Shown: piece by piece, positions 8,505 through 15,710 of the stretch | Layout of the letters: the number at the start of each line of letters is the position of its first letter | How positions within the stretch are numbered: position 1 is the first letter of the stretch | NCBI RefSeq assembly: GCF_001548475.1 | Contig: NZ_LRUJ01000038.1 | Span: 1-50,306 of the forward strand | Length of the DNA: 50,306 nucleotides | Source of the DNA: Bordetella hinzii LMG 13501 | GTDB lineage: Bacteria; Pseudomonadota; Gammaproteobacteria; Burkholderiales; Burkholderiaceae_B | Direction: 5' to 3' | The notes under the pieces: model-generated | What the model was told of the DNA's origin: nothing | Databases searched by the model: none | The model's input: only the letters and a program-made list of their open reading frames with translations | Made by a program: the position numbers and the translations under genes

Positions 8505-8520
8505 TGCAAACACCGTGCCA
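8505..8520 (-). promoter_or_regulatory. Sigma-54 (-24/-12) promoter of the AtuA-like operon
   Basis: On the minus strand the sequence TGGCACGGTGTTTGCA matches the RpoN consensus TGGCACG-N4-TTGCA at every defined base, with the correct GG-to-GC spacing. The start point would fall near 8494, about 40 bases ahead of the AtuA-like start codon. A sigma-54 activator gene at the far end of the operon supports the call. Confidence 0.9.
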
Positions 8521-8610
8521 ACCGCGGCTTGCGGAAAATGCGCTTAAGAATCAAAACCTTGAAAGGGGTGCGGAGAAATTCGGGCGTTCGTGGAGCGTGT
8601 ATTTCGCGCA

Positions 8611-8633
8611 TCATGCGTGAATCACACGCATGA
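8611..8633. promoter_or_regulatory. Palindromic candidate upstream activator site
   Basis: TCATGCGTG, five bases (AATCA), then CACGCATGA: a perfect 9-bp inverted repeat centred about 103 bp upstream of the -24 element. This is the normal distance and architecture for the enhancer of a sigma-54 activator. It is not within any gene I can support. The likely binder is the activator at 4730-5713 (inference). Confidence 0.65.
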
Positions 8634-8705
8634 CCAGTCGCGGCGCCCGCCCTCTCAGGGCCCTGGCAGGGCAGGGCCGGCAGATTTTTGCGGCGGGGCC
8701 GCGCT

Positions 8706-9236
8706 TCAGGCCTGCCAGCGCAGCACCCACGCCTGGCGCTCTCCCCGGCGCAGCCGGCCCGTGCCCAGGCGCAGCAGCGTGGTGTAGAGACCCTGGCGTC
8801 CTTGCACCGGCCGTGGCCCGGTGGCGCAGACGGCGACGCTGCCTTGCTCCAGGGGCAGCACCATGGGGCGGGACTGCATGCGCGGCCGCTGTTCGACGGC
8901 GATGGCGTGGCCGCCCTCGAAATCCCGGCCGGGCGCCGACAGCAGGATGAGCAATTGCAGCGGGAAGACATCCGGCGCGTGGCTGGACGACAGTGGCCGG
9001 CCCTGCCCGGCGGCCAGCGTCTGGTCTTCGAGACGCGGGCGGCGGGCCGAGGCAGCGCCGCCCGCCTCGCCCAGATGGGCCTGCCATTGCCGCGCCAGGG
9101 GTTCGAGCCGGTCGCGCAGCGCCGCGGCCCAGGCCGGCGGCCTGCCCTGGCGCAGAGCGGCGATCGCCGCCTCGTCCAGCGCGTCGTCCAGCAAGGCCCA
9201 GCCCTCGCCGGCCAGGCGGCTTTCCAGCGTCTGCAT
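8706..9236 (-). CDS. Degenerate 2OG-Fe(II) oxygenase paralogue (probable pseudoenzyme)
   Basis: A 176-residue protein clearly related to the complete oxygenase at 11039-11767: compare DVFPLQLLILLSAPGRDFEGG here with EVFPLQCAVLLSVPGVDFEGG there, and PAWAAALRDRLEPLARQW with AAWRAALYARLAPIARDW. It is about 65 residues shorter. The iron-binding His-X-Asp of the paralogue (HQD) aligns with Leu82-Ser-Ser84, and the distal His aligns with about Tyr151, so the metal triad is absent. The reading frame is open and begins 3 bases after the ada stop, so it is probably translated with ada. It could be a non-catalytic partner or a gene in decay. Confidence 0.78.
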   Translation of the reverse strand: MQTLESRLAGEGWALLDDALDEAAIAALRQGRPPAWAAALRDRLEPLARQWQAHLGEAGGAASARRPRLEDQTLAAGQGRPLSSSHAPDVFPLQLLILLSAPGRDFEGGHAIAVEQRPRMQSRPMVLPLEQGSVAVCATGPRPVQGRQGLYTTLLRLGTGRLRRGERQAWVLRWQA

Positions 9237-9239
9237 GGC

Positions 9240-10304
9240 TCAGGCCGCCCGCGCCTGTTCGCGGCGCAGCAGTTCGCGCTTGCGGGCCACGCCCCAGCGA
9301 TAGCCCGACAAGGCCCCGTCGTTGCGCACGACGCGGTGGCAGGGGATGGCCACCGCGAGCATGTTGGCGCCGCAGGCCTGGGCCACGGCGCGCACGGCCT
9401 TGGGGCTGCCGATGCGGCGGGCGATCTCGCTGTAGGAGACGGTCTCGCCGGGCGCGATCTGGGTCAGCGCCCGCCAGACGCGCTCCTGGAAAGCGGTGCC
9501 GCGCACATCCAGCGGCAGGTCCACGGGCGTGCCCGGCGCCTCCACCAGGCCGACCACGGTGGCCATCATGCCCTCATAGGCCGGGTCTGCGCCGATCAGC
9601 TCGGCCTTGGGGAAGCGGTCCTGCAAGGTCTGCAGCAGCGGCTCGGGATCGTCGCCCAGCAGGATGGCGCAGACCCCGCGTTCACTCTGGGCGACCAGGA
9701 TGGCGCCCAGCGAACATTGGCCAATGGCGAAGTACAGCCTCGCATTGGCGCCGCCTTCGCGGTAGGCGCTGGGCTTCATGCCCAGCATGCCGTCGGCGGC
9801 GGCATAAAAGCGGCTGTTGGAGTTGAAACCCGCCGCGTAGAGGGCGGTGGTCACGTCCTGGCCCCCGTCGAGCTGCCGGCGCAGGCGGCGGGCCCGGTGG
9901 GCCTGGGCATAGGCGCGCGGGGTCAGGCCGGTGGCGGCCTTGAAGACACGATGGAAATGGTAGCTGCTTACACCGAGTTCGGCCGCAAGCTCGTCCAGCG
10001 AGGGCAGGGTGTCGGCCGCCTCGATGCGGCGGCAGGCCTGGGCGACCCAGTCGGCATGCGCCCGGCTGACGCGGGCCTGGACCTGGCTGGGCCGGTAGCC
10101 GGCGGCCTCGGCCTCCTGGGCGGTGGCGAAGAACTCGACGTTTTCCGGACGCGGCAGCCGCGCCGGGTTGCCCGGGTGGTTGTAGACGCCGGTGGTCTTG
10201 ACGGCATAGACGAATCGGGCGTGCGGATCGCGGGCGAGGACGGCGGCCCAGCGGGGATCGGTGTCGGTGAGGCGCGTGTTCATGGCGGACTCATGAAAAA
10301 TCAA
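9240..10304 (-). CDS. ada: Ada-like O6-methylguanine-DNA methyltransferase/AraC regulator lacking sensor cysteines
   Basis: A 354-residue protein that aligns end to end with E. coli Ada. The C-terminal methyltransferase is intact, with acceptor Cys322 in IPCHRVVRNDG and the GTAFQERVWRAL and SPKAVRAVAQAC motifs. The AraC-type helix-turn-helix (about 100-180, SSYHFHRVFKAATGLTP) also looks intact. In the N-terminal domain, which in E. coli binds zinc through Cys38, Cys42, Cys69 and Cys72, the equivalents are Asn42, Asn46, Ser73 and Gln76, at identical spacing. It therefore should repair O6-methylguanine but cannot sense methylphosphotriesters in the known way. The start is uncertain (10304 or the ATG at 10283); neither has a strong ribosome site. 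It follows alkB in the same operon. Confidence 0.93.
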   Translation of the reverse strand: MIFHESAMNTRLTDTDPRWAAVLARDPHARFVYAVKTTGVYNHPGNPARLPRPENVEFFATAQEAEAAGYRPSQVQARVSRAHADWVAQACRRIEAADTLPSLDELAAELGVSSYHFHRVFKAATGLTPRAYAQAHRARRLRRQLDGGQDVTTALYAAGFNSNSRFYAAADGMLGMKPSAYREGGANARLYFAIGQCSLGAILVAQSERGVCAILLGDDPEPLLQTLQDRFPKAELIGADPAYEGMMATVVGLVEAPGTPVDLPLDVRGTAFQERVWRALTQIAPGETVSYSEIARRIGSPKAVRAVAQACGANMLAVAIPCHRVVRNDGALSGYRWGVARKRELLRREQARAA

Positions 10305-10350
10305 GGTAAGGCCACTTTAGGCGGGGGCGGGCCCCGGCGCACTCCGCGTC

Positions 10351-10363
10351 TTGCGGCCGAATT
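10351..10363 (-). promoter_or_regulatory. Possible Ada box (AAT-N6-GCAA)
   Basis: On the minus strand, AAT, six bases (TCGGCC), then GCAA, the A-box/B-box arrangement bound by methylated Ada in E. coli. It lies in the 82-base gap between alkB and ada, 47 bases ahead of the first possible ada start. Only seven bases are specified, so chance is possible, and this Ada lacks the methyl-sensor cysteines. Confidence 0.35.
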
Positions 10364-10386
10364 TCCGCGCCGCCGCCCCGGCCAGG

Positions 10387-11037
10387 CTACTTTACCGCGG
10401 GCCCGGCCCGGCGCAGGGTGAGGTTGATGCGCTGGCGGCCCACCACGGGGTGATCGCCTTCGGCCAGCGGCAGGATGCCGTGAAAGCGCAGCCGGTCCGC
10501 CCCGCCCCAGACGGCGACATCGCCGTGCTGCAGCGGCACGCGGGCGCAACGGTCCTGGCGGCGCAGCCCGCCAAACAGGAACACTGCCGGCAGGCCCAGC
10601 GAGACCGACACGATGGGAGCGCCGAAATCCGCTTCGTTGCGGTCCTGGTGCAGGCTCATGCGCGCGCCGGGGGCGTAGTGGTTGATCAGGCAGGCGTCGG
10701 GCCGGAATCCGGCAAAGCCGGCCATGGCGGCGGCTTCGGCCGCCAGTTCGGCGAACACGGCCGGCAGCGGCGGCCAGGGCCGCCCGCTTTGCGGGTCGAG
10801 GGATTGATAGCGATAGCCCTGCCGGTCCGTGGTCCAACCCAGCTCGCCGCAATTGGTGATGGCCGCGGACATGGTGAAACCGCCCGGCGTCTGCATATGC
10901 CGCGGCGGCGCGCTGGCCTCGATGTCCGCCAGCGCGGCGAGCAGGTGTCCGGCCCGCGCCAGGGCCAGGCCGCGCAGCACGCAGGCCTGGTGCCCCAGGG
11001 TGATGCGGCTGTCGCCGGCAAAGAGTTCGGCCTGCAT
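10387..11037 (-). CDS. alkB: DNA oxidative demethylase AlkB
   Basis: A 216-residue Fe(II)/2-oxoglutarate dioxygenase that removes 1-methyladenine and 3-methylcytosine lesions from DNA. It is the same length as E. coli AlkB and has all key residues at almost identical positions: iron ligands His130 and Asp132 (SLHQDRNEADFG) and His186 (RFHGILPL), and 2-oxoglutarate-binding arginines 203 and 209 (RQRINLTLRR). It also has the lid motif LINHYAPGARM. The ATG at 11037 starts one base after the stop of the preceding oxygenase, implying translational coupling. The operon continues into ada and the degenerate oxygenase. Confidence 0.96.
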   Translation of the reverse strand: MQAELFAGDSRITLGHQACVLRGLALARAGHLLAALADIEASAPPRHMQTPGGFTMSAAITNCGELGWTTDRQGYRYQSLDPQSGRPWPPLPAVFAELAAEAAAMAGFAGFRPDACLINHYAPGARMSLHQDRNEADFGAPIVSVSLGLPAVFLFGGLRRQDRCARVPLQHGDVAVWGGADRLRFHGILPLAEGDHPVVGRQRINLTLRRAGPAVK

Positions 11038-11038
11038 C

Positions 11039-11767
11039 TCAGGAAGCGTCGTGAAAAATGATGCCCAGGGTGTGGCGCTGGCCCGCGCGCACGGCGGCCA
11101 CGCCATGGCGCATGGCGCGCCGGTGCCAGCCGCGCGGGCCGGCGGCCGGCCGATGGTGCACGGCAAAGACCAGGGCGTCGCCCTGGGCCAGCGGCAGCAC
11201 ATCGGCCTGTGGCGCATGCCCGGCGCGCTGTTCGGTCATGACGAATTCCCCGCCCTCGAAGTCCACGCCGGGCACCGACAGCAGCACGGCGCATTGCAGC
11301 GGGAAGACTTCTTCGCCGTAGAGGTCCTGGTGCAAGCAGTTGTAGTCGCCGGCGCCATAGCGCAGGATGAGCGGCGTGGGCCGGACCTGGCCCGCCCGAT
11401 GGCAGCGGGCCAGGTAGTCGGCATGCCGTTCGGGATAATCGCCAGGCTGCCCCAGGCGCCGCGCCCAGTCGCGGGCGATGGGCGCCAGGCGCGCGTACAG
11501 CGCGGCGCGCCACGCGGCCAGGGCCGGGGGCAGCGGATAGGCGAAGTACTGGTATTCCCCCTGGCCGAAACCATGGCGCGCCATGACCACGCGGCTGCGG
11601 TAGCGGCCGCCGCCGGCGTCATAGGCTTGCGCCAGCTGGCGGCATTCGCCGGGCCGCAGCAGGGCGGGCAGGATGCCGCGGCCCTCGGCATCCAGGGATT
11701 GCGAGAGCGCGGCCCAGTCCTGGGCGTCCAGGCGCTGGTCGATGCGGCGGGAGAGGTCGGCGGTCAC
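11039..11767 (-). CDS. 2OG-Fe(II) oxygenase, prolyl-4-hydroxylase-like
   Basis: A 242-residue protein with a complete double-stranded beta-helix oxygenase site: His146-Gln-Asp148 (CLHQDLYGEEVFPLQ), distal His221 (MRHGVAAVRAG) and the 2-oxoglutarate-binding Arg231 (AGQRHTLGIIFHD). The N-terminal half is specific to this subfamily (RYRSRVVMARHGFGQGEYQYF). It is distinct from AlkB in motif sequence and is closer to prolyl-4-hydroxylase-type enzymes. The GTG at 11767 is the suggested start; an ATG at 11824 gives 19 extra residues of low-complexity type. It is the first gene of the alkB-ada operon, so the substrate may be connected with alkylation damage or translation under stress. The substrate is unknown. 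Confidence 0.85.
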   Translation of the reverse strand: MTADLSRRIDQRLDAQDWAALSQSLDAEGRGILPALLRPGECRQLAQAYDAGGGRYRSRVVMARHGFGQGEYQYFAYPLPPALAAWRAALYARLAPIARDWARRLGQPGDYPERHADYLARCHRAGQVRPTPLILRYGAGDYNCLHQDLYGEEVFPLQCAVLLSVPGVDFEGGEFVMTEQRAGHAPQADVLPLAQGDALVFAVHHRPAAGPRGWHRRAMRHGVAAVRAGQRHTLGIIFHDAS

Positions 11768-11844
11768 GATGGATGGCGCTTGTGGCGGATGGTGCAGTCT
11801 AGACCGCGCGCCGCCGGCGCGCATCCCGCCGCTTGCGCCCGAAT

Positions 11845-12747
11845 TCAGCGCCGCAGCGCGGCGCGCAGCCAGGCATGGCAGCGCGCCACGGGCGGGCGCT
11901 GGACCGCCGTATGGGCCAGCAGGGCGATCGAGCGCTCGGTGGCGGGCTCGCCCAAGCCCAGCACGGCCAGCGAACCCGGCCGCTGGGGCAGGGTGTACAG
12001 GCGCGAAATCAGGCCCACCCGCTGGCCGGCCCGCACCAGGCTGTAGAGAGAGTCGGTGTAGTGCAGGGTATGCACCTGGTCCGCGGCCAGGCCATGCTGG
12101 GCCAAGGCGGCCAGGATCATGCTGTGGGTGCTGCCGCGCGACAGCATGGCCAGCCGCTCGCCCGCCAGGTCGCGCCAGGCCAGGCGCTGTCGTCCGGCCA
12201 GGCGGTGGCCGGGCGCCAGCACCGCAACCAGCTCGTCGCGGGCGATCTCCTCGGCCTGGATCTGCGGCGGCAGGCCGAAGTCCAGGCCCAGGCCCAGGTC
12301 CAGGGCGCCGTTCTGCAATCCGTTGATGAGTTCGTCGTTCAGGACGTCGCGCAGCTGCAGCTCGATGTCCGGTTCGGCGGCCTGCCAGTCCGCCAGCAGG
12401 GGCGCGATCAGGGGCATGGTGGAGGGGATGCAGCCGATGCGCACCACCGCGGCCTCGGCGTGCAGCAGCCGGTGCAGTTCGCGCGCGCCCTCGTCGAAGG
12501 TATTGAGCATCCATTGCGCCTGGACGTAGAGCGCGTGGCCGGCCCGTGTCAGCCGCACATGGTGGGTGCTGCGGTCAAAGAGCGGCGCGCCCAGGGCGCT
12601 TTCCAGCTCGCGGATGGCCGAGGACAGCGCCGGCTGGCTCAAGGCCAGGGCCTGGGCGGCCCGGCTGAAGCTGGCGTGCCGGGCCACTTCGACAAAGCCG
12701 CGCAGCTGTCGCAGGCTGGGCTGCCGGAGCGGGGCTTCGGGCGTCAT
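11845..12747 (-). CDS. LysR-family transcriptional regulator
   Basis: A 300-residue LTTR. The winged helix-turn-helix is at about residues 10-70 (LRQLRGFVEVARHASFSRAAQALALSQPALS is the family pattern; key helix SRAAQALALSQPALSSAI), followed by the effector domain (VRIGCIPSTMPLIAPLLADW). It is divergent from the Bug/M20/phosphoribosyltransferase operon across a 120-base AT-rich gap, the standard layout for an LTTR controlling its neighbour. Its inducer is presumably the compound handled by that operon. The downstream oxygenase gene on the same strand is 77 bases away and may be read through. Confidence 0.92.
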   Translation of the reverse strand: MTPEAPLRQPSLRQLRGFVEVARHASFSRAAQALALSQPALSSAIRELESALGAPLFDRSTHHVRLTRAGHALYVQAQWMLNTFDEGARELHRLLHAEAAVVRIGCIPSTMPLIAPLLADWQAAEPDIELQLRDVLNDELINGLQNGALDLGLGLDFGLPPQIQAEEIARDELVAVLAPGHRLAGRQRLAWRDLAGERLAMLSRGSTHSMILAALAQHGLAADQVHTLHYTDSLYSLVRAGQRVGLISRLYTLPQRPGSLAVLGLGEPATERSIALLAHTAVQRPPVARCHAWLRAALRR

Positions 12748-12867
12748 GATGGGCTGGTTATAAGCAAAATGGATCAATCTATAAAAATATATCACTTCAG
12801 TTATCACGCGCCGATTCGTACGATGGCCCCCGCCGGCCGCCCGCGCGGCTTCTTCCGATTGCCTCCC
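12748..12867. promoter_or_regulatory. Divergent LysR/Bug promoter region
   Basis: The central 50 bases (about 12760-12810) are strikingly AT-rich against the surrounding GC-rich DNA and include ATAAAAATATAT. This marks the shared promoter and LysR-binding region. I could not fix a single T-N11-A operator with confidence. Confidence 0.5.
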
Positions 12868-13851
12868 ATGTCCAAACGCCTGTCTCTTCTCGCCGCGGCC
12901 CTCCTGGCGCCGCTTCTGGCCGTGTCCGCCGCCTGTGCGGCCGCCCCCTGGCCCGCCGCCAAGCCCATCACCCTCATCGTGCCGGTGAGCGCCGGCGGCA
13001 ATGTCGACACCACCGCGCGCCTGGTGGCGCAGCGCCTGGGCGAGCGCCTGAACCAGTCCATCATCATCGAGAACGTGGCCGGCGCCGGCGGCGTGGTCGG
13101 CGTGGGCAAGGCCATCCATGCCCAGCCCGACGGCTATACCGCGGTGATGGGTTTCGACGGCCCGATCAGCGTGGCGCACCTGGTCAACCCGGCCGTGCGC
13201 TACGACGCCGAGCACCGCCTGGCGCCCGTGGGCCTGGTGACCACCGCTCCGGTGGTGATGCTGGCCCGCCCCGGCCTGGCCGTGAACTCCATGGACGAAC
13301 TGCTGGACCTGGCGCGGCGCGAGCCCGGCAAGCTGACCTACGCGACGTCGGGGGTCGGCACCGTGCTGCACCTGGCCGTGGAAGTCATGCAGGAGCAGGC
13401 CGGCGTGAAGCTGGTGCACGTGCCCTATCGCGGCGGCGCGCAGATCACCAACGACGTCATGGGCGAGCAGGTGGACCTGGGCATGCTGGTGACGACCAGC
13501 GCCACGCCCCTGGTGCAACAGGGCAAGCTGCGCGCCCTGGGCGTGACCTCGGCGGCGCGCGCCAGTTCGCTGCCGCAGGTGCCGGCGTTTGGCGAGACGC
13601 CGGCGCTCAAGGGCTTTGACCTGAACACCTGGACCGGCCTGTTCGTGCCGGCCGGCACGCCGCCGGAAATCATCGCGCGCCTGAACGAGGCGCTCAATGC
13701 CGTCCTGAAACTGCCCGAGGTCGCGGCGCGGCTCAAGGACGGCGGCGCCACGCCGGGCGAAGGCAGTCCGGCCGCCTTCGCCGACTTCCTCAAGAAAGAG
13801 CAGGCCACCTATGCCCACATCGTGGCCCGGGCCCACATCACGCAGGAGTAG
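12868..13851 (+). CDS. Bug/TctC-family periplasmic solute-binding protein
   Basis: A 327-residue protein with a signal peptide (SLLAAALLAPLLAVSAACA) and the Bug signature: KPITLIVPVSAGGNVDTTAR, IIIENVAGAGGVVG, LTYATSGVGTVLHL, LVHVPYRGGAQ and GLFVPAGTPPEI. The ATG at 12868 is used because the signal peptide begins directly there. Three bases separate its stop from the M20 hydrolase start, so the two are coupled. It should deliver, or sense in the periplasm, the substrate of the amidohydrolase. The substrate is unknown, but an N-acyl or amide compound is a reasonable inference. Confidence 0.93.
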   Translation: MSKRLSLLAAALLAPLLAVSAACAAAPWPAAKPITLIVPVSAGGNVDTTARLVAQRLGERLNQSIIIENVAGAGGVVGVGKAIHAQPDGYTAVMGFDGPISVAHLVNPAVRYDAEHRLAPVGLVTTAPVVMLARPGLAVNSMDELLDLARREPGKLTYATSGVGTVLHLAVEVMQEQAGVKLVHVPYRGGAQITNDVMGEQVDLGMLVTTSATPLVQQGKLRALGVTSAARASSLPQVPAFGETPALKGFDLNTWTGLFVPAGTPPEIIARLNEALNAVLKLPEVAARLKDGGATPGEGSPAAFADFLKKEQATYAHIVARAHITQE

Positions 13852-13854
13852 CCG

Positions 13855-15024
13855 ATGAGCATTCTTCCCGAGGTCGCCGCCATCCAGGACGAGATGGTGG
13901 CCTTGCGCCACCGCCTCCATGCCCATCCCGAATTGGCCTATGAAGAAGTCGCCACCGGCGACCTGGTGGCCGAGTGCCTGCGCGCCTGGGGGTATGAAGT
14001 GCATCGCGGCCTGGGCGGCACGGGTGTGGTGGGCCAGCTGCGCCGCGGCAGCGGCACGCGCCGCCTGGGCCTGCGCGCCGACATGGACGCCCTGCCCATC
14101 CACGAGGCCACCGGCCTGCCCTATGCCAGCCGCCTGCCGGGCAAGATGCACGCCTGCGGCCATGACGGACATACCGCGACCCTGCTGGCCGCCGCGCGCG
14201 CGCTCGCCGCGCGCGCCGTGTTCGACGGCACGCTCAACCTCATCTTCCAGCCGGCCGAGGAAGGTCATGGGGGCGCGCAGCGCATGATCGCCGACGGCCT
14301 GTTCGAGCGTTTCCCCTGCGACACGATCTATAGCTTCCATAATGAGCCGGGCTATCCCGCCGGGCAGTTCGGCTTTCGGCCCGGCGTGATGTACAGCTCC
14401 TCGGACACCGCCATCCTGACGGTGCGCGGCGAGGGCGGTCATGGCGCCATGCCGCATGTGGCCGTGGACCCCATCGTGGCCTCGGCGCATATCGTGCTGG
14501 CGCTGCAAACCATCGTCTCGCGCGAGGTGGATCCCAATGACATGGCGGTCGTCACCATCGGCGCCATCCATGGCGGCGAGGCGCCCAATGTGATTCCGGC
14601 CAGCGTGGAGCTGCGCCTGACCATACGCGCGCGCCGGCCCGAGACCCGCCAGTTGCTGCGTGACCGCATCACGGCCATCGCGCAACAGCAGGCCGCCGTT
14701 CATCGGGCCACGGTGGAGGTGGACTACCGCTGGCGCTATCCGCCGGTTATCAACGACGCCGACGCCACGCGCTTCGCGCGCGAGGTGGCGCGCCAGTCGC
14801 TGGGCGAGGCCGCGCTGATTGCCGACCTGCAGCCGCTGCAGGCCAGCGATGACTTCGCCTTCATGCTCCAGGCCGTGCCGGGCAGCTATTTCATCGTCGG
14901 CAATGGCGAGGGAGCGGGCGGCTGCATGGTGCACAACCCGGGCTATGACTTCAACGACGCCCTGCTGCCCCGCGTGGCCAGTTTCTGGGTGCGCCTGGCC
15001 GAGCGCTTCCTGGGAGGCGAGTGA
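13855..15024 (+). CDS. M20 family amidohydrolase (hippurate hydrolase-like)
   Basis: A 389-residue cytosolic metallo-amidohydrolase of the M20D group. Metal-site motifs are in place: LGLRADMDALPI (Asp77 area), HACGHDGHTATL (Cys101-Gly-His103), FQPAEEGHGG (Glu135-Glu136), FHNEPGYPAG and, near the end, the final metal-ligand His (MVHNPGYDFND). Enzymes of this group cleave N-acyl amino acids such as hippurate or N-acetyl amino acids. Its gene lies between a Bug gene (3-base gap) and a phosphoribosyltransferase gene (TGATG overlap), so the operon looks like uptake, then amide cleavage, then possible base salvage. Confidence 0.92.
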   Translation: MSILPEVAAIQDEMVALRHRLHAHPELAYEEVATGDLVAECLRAWGYEVHRGLGGTGVVGQLRRGSGTRRLGLRADMDALPIHEATGLPYASRLPGKMHACGHDGHTATLLAAARALAARAVFDGTLNLIFQPAEEGHGGAQRMIADGLFERFPCDTIYSFHNEPGYPAGQFGFRPGVMYSSSDTAILTVRGEGGHGAMPHVAVDPIVASAHIVLALQTIVSREVDPNDMAVVTIGAIHGGEAPNVIPASVELRLTIRARRPETRQLLRDRITAIAQQQAAVHRATVEVDYRWRYPPVINDADATRFAREVARQSLGEAALIADLQPLQASDDFAFMLQAVPGSYFIVGNGEGAGGCMVHNPGYDFNDALLPRVASFWVRLAERFLGGE

Positions 15025-15710
15025 TGCCGCAAGCCTTCGACGCCACCGCCGGCTACTGGCAGGAGATCGTCGCCCTGCCCGAGCCGCCCGGCGGCCCCTA
15101 TCGGCGCAACTATCCGGCGCGCCTGCCCGATGGGCGCTATCTGGTGTTGCCGCTGCGCGCGGTGCCCGGTGACGACGCGCATTGCGTCGCCTCCTTCATC
15201 GCCAATCATGCGGCGCTGGACGTGGTCGAGACCCTGGCGGGCTTCATGGCGCGGCAGGCGCGGCGCTTTGCGGCCGAGGTGGTGGTGGGCCTGCCCACCC
15301 TGGGCCTGGCGTTCGCGCCCCTGGTGGCGCGCGGCCTGGGCTTCAGCCGTTATGTGCCTTTCGGCTACTCGCGCAAATACTGGTACGACGATGCCCTGGC
15401 CGTGCCGGTGCGTTCGCTGACCACGCCCGACAGCGGCAAGATGCTTTATGTGGATCCCAACCTGGCCGGCGGCCTGCGCGGCCGCCGCGTGCTGGTGGTC
15501 GATGATGCCGTCAGCACCGGGCAGACCATGGGTTCGGCCCTGACCCTGCTGGAGCGCTGCGGCGCCGACGTGGCCGGCGTGGTCGTGGCCATGCGCCAGG
15601 GCCGGCGCTGGCGCGAGCTGCGCGATGCGCGCGGACGTCCGGTCGAGGTGGAAGGCGCCTTCGATTCGCCGCGCATGAGGCGCGCCGAGGGCGGCTGGAT
15701 GCCGGACTAG
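15024..15710 (+). CDS. Phosphoribosyltransferase family protein
   Basis: A 228-residue cytosolic type I phosphoribosyltransferase. The PRPP-binding motif is clear: RRVLVVDDAVSTGQTMGSAL, preceded by VVVGLPTLGLAFAPLVARGLGF and GYSRKYWYDD. The C-terminal lobe ends in GGWMPD. The start ATG overlaps the M20 stop (TGATG) and GGGAGG lies just upstream. Which base it uses cannot be told; an adenine or xanthine phosphoribosyltransferase-like role is possible. Association with an amidohydrolase and a Bug protein under a LysR regulator points to a catabolic or salvage route for a base-containing or amide compound (inference). Confidence 0.85.
   Translation: MPQAFDATAGYWQEIVALPEPPGGPYRRNYPARLPDGRYLVLPLRAVPGDDAHCVASFIANHAALDVVETLAGFMARQARRFAAEVVVGLPTLGLAFAPLVARGLGFSRYVPFGYSRKYWYDDALAVPVRSLTTPDSGKMLYVDPNLAGGLRGRRVLVVDDAVSTGQTMGSALTLLERCGADVAGVVVAMRQGRRWRELRDARGRPVEVEGAFDSPRMRRAEGGWMPD

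Noticed and set aside
8688-10421. 577-codon plus-strand frame
   Set aside because: It is antisense to ada and the degenerate oxygenase, with no recognisable domain.
12748-14934. Extension of the LysR frame to more than 1000 codons on the minus strand
   Set aside because: Beyond the LysR start at 12747 the frame is only the antisense shadow of the Bug and M20 genes.
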